DNA of 64,000 bases from Amborella trichopoda. Lineage: Eukaryota > Streptophyta > Magnoliopsida > Amborellales > Amborellaceae. The notes below the pieces were generated by a model, which did no database searches, was not told the DNA's origin, and was given only the letters and a program-made list of their open reading frames with translations. The stretch lies in NCBI RefSeq assembly GCF_000471905.2, contig NW_006500000.1, positions 52,181-116,180 on the forward strand, given 5' to 3'. Positions 48,601 through 60,600 of the stretch are shown here, in pieces. Numbering within the stretch: position 1 is the stretch's first letter; each line of letters begins with the position of its first letter. Both the position numbers and the translations under genes were made by a program.

Positions 48601-51600
48601 ATGAGAAATGGGTAAGCCCTATTACTCTAAGGAAAGGAACACAAAGGGATAGACCAGTCCCAATAGGAGATAAGGAAAAGAAAAAAAAACTATAAATCTA
48701 CGTCCATGCATTGGTAACTATTTTAAAGAAAACATAATCCTACTAGATGCATTATATGTATTATAGAGTCATCATTTCTGAGATGTCCCCCAACCAAATA
48801 ACCTTCAGAAAGTGAAGCTTCCTTGTTGTCAGCCCAATACTTGGAAGTATGCCTCTGACTTTTGCACATCAAACAATACTATGAGCATAAAAAGTTTCCT
48901 TATATTCTTATAAGCAAGAGTTTGGATTTGTTCCAATAGCTTCACTTTATTGTAATGTCACACAATTTACCAGAAAGTGAGACCGAACATTAGGGATTGC
49001 ATCTCACCTGCGTTTTATGATATAATTGCAAATCAAGCAACAAAATTGACAGAGATCTACTTCAAGAAAGAAAATGTGGAATAGCATCTAAAGCTGATCT
49101 TCAGAAAACAAGATGAAAGATGTCAGAGACTTCAATAGGTTGAGGTTGTATTTACTGATGCTATGACCATTTTTCTAAGATAGGCGAGTAATGACTTTAA
49201 AATTGTATGGGTAAAATATCCACAACAAACCAACACACTAAGTTTGCCTGTCGAGAATGCATAAGAAGCCAAACAAAATAATATTTTTCAAATAACCATG
49301 GAACGAATAAAGCCTAGAAACATACCATTTCCGGGAAGCGAGTAATTTCTTCCACTTTAGTTACAGGAATTCCAGCTTTTTCTAAACTAGATGCTGTTCC
49401 ACCAGTTGAAACAATCGAATACCTATAAGCACAAGAAGCCCGCACCAGATAACAATCAATGACAATTTAATTTACTAGGTGAAATCCCAAGCAGAAAATA
49501 TATATAAGCTTCTAAATGTGCATCTATCCAGCATTTTCAATTAGTTTTATTTCGAAGCATACCATCAGCAATTCAAAATTCAATAGTTCAGGAGACTGAT
49601 GTCCCACACAAATCAAATGCATGATCTATTTCAATAAAAATACGAAAACATACAACTATAGTGCAAATTAGTAAATGCAGAGAATCGTGGTTGATAATGT
49701 GGAGATCCTAGTAACTGAAGCAACTGTTTCTTGTTCGTTGTAACTAATATTGTAATGATTCTGTGAGATTATACAGTTTCTTAGGTGGGACAAAGAGCAC
49801 ATCACCAAGAATGGGAAATTACAAAAATGATTATGAAATAGGTACTAAGCAATATCATGGGAGGTATGTACAAAATTTGGGGGAAGTGTTAAACAGGTGG
49901 AAGATTCTCAGTGATGATGATAGAGGGAAGAATAGTTCCTAGGCAAGCCAAGGAATCTGCCTTGGAGTGTGCTTCCCACAAAGTGCATCCAAAGGACATC
50001 ACCACTCCTTTGCAAAAAATGGAAAATCTGCTTGAAGATGTTATCCTATCTGCATGGGCATAGGGCAGCTTTAGTGGCCCATTGGATGATGCTGAAGGAA
50101 TATCCTTCAATGAGGATCGAGGATCCTAGTCTCCATTATATAGGGAAAGACCATGAAGAAATGCCAAAGACTCAGCATGTGAGGCATCCCCACTGCCAAT
50201 GGGACCCATGAGTGATAGAAGAAAGCAAAGTTTCAAAAAGCGCTAGGCTGGTCCTCGGCGGCCTGGGGGTCTAGGCCGCCCAGGCCTAGAACTTGGGTGG
50301 CACAGTTGAATCCAAAAAGGATTCTACAGTTATATATTGTATAAAAGATAAGAATTAGGAATTTAGGGCATATCAAAATTCAAAATATACTACACATTAG
50401 CACACACTCCATAAGCACAACCATAAGTGAGTCCATATCCAAATAAAACTTAAAATTTACCAACCAAATTACCAAACCAAAGTTACCAAATACTAAACCA
50501 GTAGAACTACAAATCCACTATCCACAAGACCACAATACACAATCAAGAGGAAGAAACCAAAAATGAAAGTAATACTTGAAGACTCAGAAGAATCTTCAAT
50601 ATTTCAATCAATGTTCAAAGTTTAATCATTATTCAACTTTCATCATTCATCATCAGAAAAGTACGGTCAGCTGCATTTGCATCATATTCAATGCGCTATC
50701 AGAGTCGTCACCCTTGTCGACGTATTGGTCGTCCTCCTCCGTCTCTTCTGAATTTGCCTCTTCTTCCTCCTCTTCCTCCACCCTCATCCTCTGTGTAGAA
50801 GATCTAGTAGCTCTAGGAGGGTCAACTAATGTCACTGAAGCATCCATGACCATGTCCCTTGTCAATCCTTCATGCCCCTCGACCTCATCATCATCAACTA
50901 ACCACTCCATAACATTGTCTATATTTTTTTATCTGATGGGGTCTCTCTTATCCTTGTTAGCAAACTTGTCCTTCAATAATATCTTGGATATCAGGATCAG
51001 GGACTAGCACATCTACACACTTATTAAATCCAGACATAATTGTGTTATTTGTTTATATAGCATTGTCAAGATAAAAAAAGCTGGGTTCAAATAATAACCA
51101 ATTGCATGCAATGGCCGATGTAGCTGCCTATCTCACTTCTCATCAATAATCTCCCAAACAGGCTTGTAGCGGTTCTCATCAGGATCAAAATTTTGGGCTA
51201 TCTCTCTTTTGCATTTCTCATAGCCTCATACATGTAGCCCATAGAAGCCTTGTCACTATCAACCATGTGAAGGGCTTTGACAAGAGGAAAAAATACCTTA
51301 AGAGCACCCTACACCCTTCGCCAAAAAGCCTTAGAAATGATAATATCTCTCACCTTCTTCCCAACCTGATCATTAGACCACTTACATGCTCTCCAGTCAT
51401 CCGAGGTAAACATCTGCCTCAACTGCACTCTCCTCGAATGTATGCTATCTAGGCATAAGTACCAGGTCACAAATCTCGTGACCCCAGGCCTTACAATCTC
51501 TTTCTTCTTTGTAAATCTACGCATCATGTTGAGAGTGACATGGTGGCTATAAATGAAATTTGTAACTGACTTTGCCTTATTCACTGCACCTGATATCTTG

Positions 51601-54600
51601 CTTAAACCACCAAGAGCCTCAAATATGAGGTCTATACAATGTGCTGTACATGGTGTCCAAAGATTCTAAGATAAGCTATACGTAACAAATTAGCTGCAGC
51701 AACATTAGGAGCAGTATTGNNNNNNNNNNNNNNNNNNNNNNNNNNNNNNNNNNNNNNNNNNNNNNNNNNNNNNNNNNNNNNNNNNNNNNNNNNNNNNNNN
51801 NNNNNNNNNNNNNNNNNNNNNNNNNNNNNNNNNNNNNNNNNNNNNNNNNNNNNNNNNNNNNNNNNNNNNNNNNNNNNNNNNNNNNNNNNNNNNNNNNNNN
51901 NNNNNNNNNNNNNNNNNNNNNNNNNNNNNNNNNNNNNNNNNNNNNNNNNNNNNNNNNNNNNNNNNNCATGGATAGGATCTGAGGCATCAATAGACCTCCA
52001 AAACCCAGTCCTAAAGGACAATTCACAAGCAAATTCATCTTACTTATCATTCCAAGCATCAGTCATAATAAAAACCCCATACTGAGCCCATGCATCCTTC
52101 TTAACTTCTACAGCGTCCTTTGTGACACTCACCACTTTTTTCAAAAGAGGCTCTGTAAGCTCATATAGGGTTGGGGGTTTCATCTCAGCCCCAAATTGGC
52201 CAATTGCCTCTCCCTCGGCATAAAAGCTGCTTAGGCGAGCGGTATTGAAAGGAATGCCCGCCTCATAAAACCATGTAGCAACATAATAAGCAGCTCTATC
52301 TCTCTCTTCCTTCATCATTCTATTTTCAATGGTGGTTTGCTTCTTTGTTTTCTCTCCTACAACCTCAGAGTCAGGCCGAGGCCAAAAACTATCCATTGGG
52401 CCTCTAACCTGAGGTTTCTTACTCCCAAAACCAAAAGCAATTACAACTCCCTTTCCCTTCCTCCTAATAATGGATTGTTCTACCTCTTGACACCCCTCCC
52501 CAATCCCATCCTCATCATTATCATCATCATCATAATTGGCCCCAACCCCATACGTAATCTCTGCTATAGAGGTAAATCTCTCATCTTTTTTCATTTTTAC
52601 CATACTAAAAAAATTGGTTATTTCCTCTTTAACAACATCATAAAATCTTTTTATATGGGGCAACATCCCCCTGATACCGGAAAGATGTTTCTTGAACCAG
52701 CTTATACCCTCTTTTGTATCCTTCTCACAAAACTTACATCTTATGCAATTTTTATCACTAAGATCTGGGTTGTAGCCATATTTCCAATCAGGATCACCAC
52801 TCCTATTAGATCCCGAAGAAGACATCTCAAAATAATGCAACTTATACAAGCAATAAAAAAAAACACTTACTTTGATTGCTCAATCTCCAAACTTCCACCT
52901 TATAGATGCTTCTAAGGAATCAAAATCTTCTAAAAAAACACCCCCAATAGATTTATAAAACATTAAAAATTAAATCTAATATCAATTGGTGATGTTTTGA
53001 TCAATTTCTCATAACTTTGAGAAACCCTTCAATCCTATAGAAATCACCAAAGACCAGTTTTTTGGGGGCTTTCTCTCTCTAAAATGGGCTCTAATGAGTT
53101 TTAGGTTTCAAATGAACCTAAAACCCCCATTTTTGAACCCTTAGTATAAAAAAAGGGGCAAAAATAGCCCCCACCAAAAGCTTTTTCCCCCTCTGGGCAG
53201 GGCACTGGACCTGGGCGGTCACCCAAGTCTGGGCGGTGGGCAGCCGCCTAGAGGTTTCCTGAGAGCCCGCTTGGGCGCCTAGACCTGGGTGATGCGCCCA
53301 GGCTCCCAGATCCGCCTAGTGGCCGCCCAGACGCTGAGCGGTCCGCTTTTTGAAACACTGGAAGAAAGTCCCTATTATGTGTTCGCAATAGGCCACCAAT
53401 GCCAGCACGGCTTTGATTCCCATGGATATTGCCAATCGAAGTCTAATTTAGGTCAGGGGTAACCATTGAGGAGGTGGTGATGGCAGAAGCGATTTTAAAA
53501 GATGGCAACGCACCAATTGGAGAGGGAATTCGAGGTAGATTAGCAGCAAAGAGTTTGTTTGAGGAAGCCGAAAATATAACATGATGGTGGATGGGTACAA
53601 TGACAACCCTTGAAGATCCTTCGATTCCTTTTGAGCTGATGGTGAGGTGCCAAAGTAGCCTACCAGAGGACGGTATGGGAAGAGAAAAGTGTTGTTTGTA
53701 CGGACTTCCACCAAAGGGGTTTTAACCTGGAGAGGCCAAAGAGGTTCACAAAATGAGCCTAAATTGTGACTAACTGGGGGCACAACAAAAAGAGATGGGA
53801 GCAGGATTCCTCTTTGTTACCACATAGGACACAACTATTGGTTAGATGGGATCCTCGTTTTTTATCTTGTCCAATGTTAGGACTTTGCACAAAGCGGCAA
53901 GAAGGGAAATCTTGCACCTTCGATGGAACCGATGGGAGCCAAGCTCTGTTTACAGTCACCGGATTGGGAGTGGATGTTGCCAGGCTTTCGAGAAAAGAAG
54001 AGACTGAGAAAGAGCCACTCGTCCCAAACAATTTTATCGGCACCAGAGAGGCGTAAGACGAAAGCCCTGAACCGAGCAAGACGGGAGACAAGCTGGTAAG
54101 CTTCAGTCCTAGTGAGGTCTCAACATAGGATAGGAGTCCAAACTGTACTCCCAGCCACTCAAGAAGCATAGTCAGCAATAAAGGGCCTCACTATCTATAG
54201 CAGTGCTGTAGAGGGCAGCGAAGGCAAGGGTTTAATCTCCAAGCTAGAGGTCTTTCCAGAATCTAGTATGGTCCCCAGATATTGGTAGGAAGCACACACA
54301 ATCTAAAAAGTTGAATACCATAACTATCAGATATTACTGATCTCCATACTTGATCCTCATTAGTGGTGACCACCATTTGCCCACGAGGTGGCGTTGACAA
54401 TTTGGCCGTTTCAGAAGCCTAGGTCCCTGGAGGATTCAGGTTTTCTATACCTGGTCCCACCTAAACAGGTTGAATCTGTTGAGAGTTTGAACTTTGAACT
54501 TACATTCTAAAGGAATTCTGCATGAGATGTTCAAGTTTCAGTGACACTATGACTGGCACGCAAAAAAAAGGAACATGGAATGTTGGGATGCTTGCTAAGA

Positions 54601-57600
54601 TGGATTTGATGAGGGTAATACGGCCACCAACAGAGAGTAAGCGACATTTACAGGTTTTTCAACTGTGGGGTCCCACTGGGACGTCTTTGGTTTACCCAAG
54701 CAGAGGGGTAACCCTAGATATTTCTACAGTGGCTTGGCTCAGGTGAGGGATTCTTGATTAGCACCTGACTGAGTCCTTCCTCTAAGAGAACATAGAGAAT
54801 CTTACATTTTCATGAGGCATAGTTCTTCCCATTGAACCTTTCAGCCTTTAAACGTTCAGCCATCAAACCTTTGGCTGCCATTCTCTTGACTAAAGAAATA
54901 AAGAAAATTCCTAAAACTATGATAGCAAGAGGACCCACTCTGATACCAATGACCTTGCATTACAACCCTCAACGGTAGTGCTTATGCCGAGGGGTAAGGG
55001 TTTTAGACATGACCTATGCAATACCGCTCAACCCTAGGTGACTCAACCAATGGTTCATACACTCCCACTGAAGTGTGCATCCACTATAATTTTTATTTTT
55101 TACATATTCTTAAGGCCTTTACAGGCTGCAAACCCCAATCATGCATGTTGACCTTTAGGCCCATCTCTAATTTGAAACAATGAATGAATAGCCCATATAT
55201 TGCCGACTTCTTGAGGGGAGGCATCAAGGACCACCAAAGGGTCATCTGCATATAGAAGATGAGAAATGGTGGGACCACGAGGGGACGAAGAGAAACCTGT
55301 GAGCATACCATCCTTGTAAAGCTTATCGATGGACCTGCTAAAGACATCAGCTACACTTGCGAATCGGAAAGGAGACAAGGAGTACCCTTGTCTAAGGTCC
55401 ACTTGATGAAACTGAAGCAATTATTATCATCTAAAAACTATCAAGGTATGTTTTTGAGTTACTAAACTAATCAGCACTGAGTAACAACTTGGACTCACAC
55501 ACAATCCAACAATAGAATAGCCTTTAAGCACATCTGGAATGAAAATAAAGTGTAGCATTTTGTCTCTCTATCTAAAACATAATTTTACAAGCGTAAAGAA
55601 TTCAACTTGGAACAAAAATCAGGAACAACGACAAAACCAAAACCATTTATCAGCATGTAACATCAACCATTGTTGAATGGTCCATGTTATGTGCTTAGTA
55701 GTGTATAAACCTCAGCCTCTAAACTCTGAATTCCTCGCTTGTTTTGCCTCTATCATAGTTATCAAATGCGACCACATAAAAGTGGATGTGCCCTCAGGCG
55801 GAATGCATACACCTGCAGATGCAACATTTCATGATGCTCCCATGTATGAGGGCACACTGATTGCATATACAGGTATCTCTCTAGATTAACTGCTCATGGG
55901 CAGAAAAAATGCCCACAAGTAGCAGCATTTCAAACCCCACCCCACCCCCCCACCCCCCCTCCTGTCTTTTTTTCCTTAAAACCATCTTTTCATGGTTCTA
56001 CGGGGATAAAATTGTACAAGCTATTATTGATTTTTTTTAAAAAAAATCAGATACAAAGATTCCAATAAAATTTGAGGATTCTTTGTGCAACATTCAAGTC
56101 TATTTGTGCATTAATTTGAAGGATTTAGGGCAAAGATTTCCCAAGTAATTGGGGGTTTCAAGGAGTGAGGAAATTAAAACTTAGCTATCGAAATTTCTTT
56201 TGATTCTGGGTTTCATTCTGGAACCAGGATCAATTGTGCTTGTGATTTACTTTCTTTTTTTGAATGTTATGTCATGACTCATTGGCATTTTGGGTTTGGG
56301 CTGTATGTTACAGTATATTGTACTTACTGCTAGATGCTAATATACGCTTTTAGTGCTTGGTTGGTCACTCGGTATAATACATGTTCTTTTTGTTTTCTTT
56401 AATTTAATGAATGGAATGGATTGATTTATTTTACTTGTTAATTGCATTAGACTATTAGGGAATGGAGACAACAAACTCGATTACTCTTTTTAGGCTATCA
56501 ATTACTCAGACAACAGATATATTGGAGATAAATACTAAAGTAAAATGCTAACTATTATATAAATCGCATATTCTTGTTATTCTTTGTACTTTTATGCTTT
56601 TATAATTTTTTATATTTGTTGACTGCATTGTAAGTGATGTGCCCACATTGGGAAAGCATTGAGCTGCATAGTGCATCAGAGCACCTAGCACATTGGGTCC
56701 ACATCCCACATTTGACAACGATGGCCTTCTATTATTATTTTGTTGTTGAAATCAACAAATAGTCTTAACAGTGAACTGGAAATGGTGGATGTGGACTGCC
56801 TTTACACATGAGGTGAACTTAACAGAATATGCAACAGCAAGGTTTTGGGGTTATTGAAGTCTACTAGTTCGAATAGGATTGGAGAATTTAACGTCTGAAT
56901 ATGTTAGGATTGAAGGTAATTAGGTGAGGTGACACGAAAGTGTTAGATATGATTAGGGAAACAATTAGGGATCGATTCAAAGGGTGTTGAGGGGGGTTGA
57001 AGTTGCTCAGGTTCAGCAAGTGCAATTGATAGATAAGAAGGGAATGAGGTAAGATTAGGGCTAATAAAAGACTGATGGGGCTTAAGGAAATTGGCACTGG
57101 TTTTGGGAAGGAGGTGGGCTCTGTTATCAGGGCTTGGGAAGGGTCGATGTAATGGGGTACAAATAGGGTGCCGAGGAAACTTGGATGGGGGAGTGACACA
57201 GAAGAAGGGACCCAAGCTTAAATGGGGAGAACCTCCAAATACAAAAGCTTGGATTTTGGGGAGTCTCAACCAAAGGAAGAGACGGGCCCTAACAATTAAG
57301 TGTATACTTCCCTAATCCTAGGGTAGAGTTCTAGAATCATTCTCTCCACAAAATAGTTGAGGAACATCTCCTCTAAAGGTGGCCTCTCACCACAATTGCA
57401 ATGCAAGTTTTATTACTTGATTTTAATTTGGCAATAGACCTACATGGCTATTTATTTGATGTTTGAAAGTCTCCTCATTTTAATTAGCTTGGGGCACAAG
57501 CAAACTCTAGTTCCCTAAACTTCCTGATCTTCTAGATTTTTTGAAAATAAGATAACTAGTTCCTTATAGTTTTAGAATACTAGATTTTTAAATAAAATAA

Positions 57601-60600
57601 GGAAACAAATTTAACTGGAAAAACAAGGAAAGAACATAAATTTTAAAAAGGCTCTCAACTTTCTGATCTACGGGGTGTACAATCTTCTCGAAGAGTGATT
57701 TTTAAGAAGATTGCCTATGTTACCCACCTTTAGGTTTCTTGGATTCCATAATGGAAAGAGAAAAATAAAAAACTCAGAAAGTAAAATTCATTATTGACTC
57801 TTCCAGCAGGCTTCAACTGTGATTTAAAGCCTAAAAAGTAAGAATTAAGGAAAATTCATATAGATAAGGATTGTAGATCCAGAAGAGATATTCGATCTAA
57901 GCCACATCCATAGTGAAAAGTATGCCATTCAGAAAGCAGTCTGCATGCACAAGAAACTTTTTAAAGCATAAAAGGTGCAACTTTGAATGTCAATAGTCAC
58001 CTTAAACTAGTGTTTACACTCAGGTGCAATAATATGTCTCTAACATAGGACAACCCATGTGAAATGGAGTTTTTGAAAGCTCTCCAGAAAATTGTTTCTC
58101 AGGCAAAACATTGTAATCGGAAACTTCTCACAAAATCGAATTCTTTTTTCTTTTTTTAAGAACTTTTCCACATAGCCAATTTCAATTAATCCATTAGTGG
58201 CTAGGTGAAGGAATCTTCAAAATGTTTTAAATAATCAGGGTACAGATCACATAAACACATTACCTATTCTTATCAAAAAGGAAAATAAACAGTTAGAAAT
58301 ATTAAAATGAAAACAAAAAATAAACAGATGCATAAAATGAAAACAAAAAATAAACAGACGCATAGAGAAATTCTTGATTGCTATCAGTTTGGTATCATTT
58401 AAGCATTTGATAAAGGGAAATTAATGAAATAACTCACCCTAAATCTAGAAGTCCTTTGGCAAGGAAAGCCAGGTCTCGCTTGTCTGACAAGGATATCAAT
58501 GCTTGTTTACTTCCTGTCATAGTAACAAATGAATAACCATATTTCTTTATACTCAGGGAGAATAACATAAGAAGGCTCACCCTCCAAATACGAGCAGAAA
58601 CCTACTCTAATACCGAATGTTAAAGACTTTTAAGTGTTATCACTGCAACGCCCAAGTAGACGCATGAAAAATTAACTTGCTAAGAAAAGCCATAAGAGAA
58701 CGTTCCTAAGAGTAATTGTGCGAAATCCTGGACTAAACCAGAAGAAAAAACAGAATGGAAGGCATCATAGGATGTTAAAGCATGCATCATAAATGTTTCC
58801 ATTTATAAGTAACAATAACCTAAAACATAACCTCTTGAAGGAAAGAGAGATGCACAAACTAAATACACGAATGCCAGGAAGGAAACACAGAAAAGCAATG
58901 GAAGATATATGGGAATGTTGGACTCCAAGAATCAATTCTGCTACCCTGAACACAGATTAAACTAGACAAGAAATCCAAACACCCAGAAAGGACCAAGACT
59001 AACTGAAAGCGGCAAATCACCACCTTTTCATAGGCTTTCCAGTAGCAAATGGATCTATGTCTCATCAAAAATGCCTCTCAAGGCTCCAAAAGCATACAGA
59101 ATTAACAATTACCCAATGATGCTAAGAACATCATTGTGATTAACAAATAGCTGTTAGTTCTGGCAGGAAGTTGAGAATAGCTTGTAATTCTCTTGACGAG
59201 ATTAGGTCAACAAACCAACATGGATTAGGGAGAGAAACAAGGACTACCAGCATGACATGTTTGGTTTTAAATGATATAGACAACATAAAGAATAATAGAC
59301 ATAATAATAGATAGAACCACCACACTATTATTGAACACTCCCTTTCAAACTCAAGGCAATGACAAGAAATAAGCAAAGAGCTTGTTCACTAAAACCTTGT
59401 GCATCAACTATGGGGGCCTTGGGAACAACTTGAGAATTAATAAGGTAGGAGATGCAGGATAGTTGGTGCATTCAGTCCATGTGCTTCTCCAAGTAAAGTG
59501 TCAATCATGAACAATGTGCTCAGCACAATTACGAAACAGCAGGTTGGTAAGCCAACTGAAGAGCACATCTACTATTATAGTAAAGTGGTATAGACAAAAA
59601 AACATCAGCATTATCCGGTGGAATAGATTCAAAAGCATTATCCAGTGGAATAGGATTCCGCAAAACCTATAAACATTCAGAAGTATCTGTTGTAGGTAGT
59701 ACCATTCCCAAAGAGCCATAAAACCAAATTCCACCAAATATCTTTTTCTTTAGAAAGTTTACTATAATTGCACTACTGAATGTATACAAAAAATGAGGTG
59801 ACCCTGTAAGGGCACTCTATACATAACCTGTAGGGTCCAAAAATTCTTACAATTAGAAAATTACAGATCAAAGAAGCGAGGAAAGAAAAGGGTGCTGCAA
59901 AAGGCTAAGGCCCCAACAGGGCATTGGAATAGGCCCCCTCCCTAGCCAGTCAATCTACTTTAGAGTTGGCTTCTCTAAAAGCACGGCACCATGAGATTCT
60001 AAAACCACGGGATAAGGGGGAAATCTCATCAAATACATTGTCTAGGCGCCATGGCCAAGAGGAAAGATTAGATGCCCAAATGATGACTTCTTGAAGTCCC
60101 CTTCCACCACCAGATCGGGACTCCATGTGTGGTCAAACTTGCGAAGGCCCTCCAAGAGGGCTGGGGCCTTAGCAAGAGTGGAGTCCGCCATACCGATAGG
60201 GCAGTAATAGGATAAAAAGGTGCATCCATTACTCAATCGAAACAGACCCCCAATTCCGGATGGTCCAGGGTTCCCAAGGGAGCAACCATCGAAGTTAAGC
60301 TTAATGGAGCCCAGTTCTGGTCATCTCCAAAGTTTACGAATCCCACCAAATATCACAAACTTTCATACCGCAATTCATGCACATGATGGTCTCATATCAT
60401 TCTAAGAAAAATTTCCACAAAACAAACCAGCAATATTCAAAATGATAACCTTGGGAAAGTCCAGCACATCAACATTCCACTTAACTGTTAGAGCTTCAGA
60501 GAGAGAGAGACATGCTAAACAGCACTCCCATACTTAAATTACGTTGAAATCAAACCATGATACATATAGCATACAATTCAAAATAACATGAATTGGGAAT

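Larger units (their letters stand above)
50226..53360 (-). mobile_element. hAT transposon with transposase remnant and perfect 8-bp target duplication
   Basis: The ends are CAAAGTTTCAAAAAGCG and, on the opposite strand, CAGTGTTTCAAAAAGCG, 15 of 17 matching. It is flanked by identical GAAGAAAG at 50218-50225 and 53361-53368. Subterminal regions are packed with GCCTAGGC/CCGCCCAGG motifs. The minus strand encodes a BED-finger/DUF659-type transposase that is broken by stops and a frame change, with a 247-N gap in the middle, so this copy looks defective though its ends and target duplication are intact. It sits in PURH intron 2. Confidence 0.93.

Noticed and set aside
51632-52085. Open frames of 120-130 codons crossing 51720-51966
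   Set aside because: Mostly N; only the flanks carry real hAT transposase sequence, annotated separately.
56888-57315. Open frames on both strands in a GC-richer block of PURH intron 2
   Set aside because: Pro/Leu/Ser-rich minus frames and Gly-rich plus frames mirror base composition; no motif or splice signal pair supports a gene.
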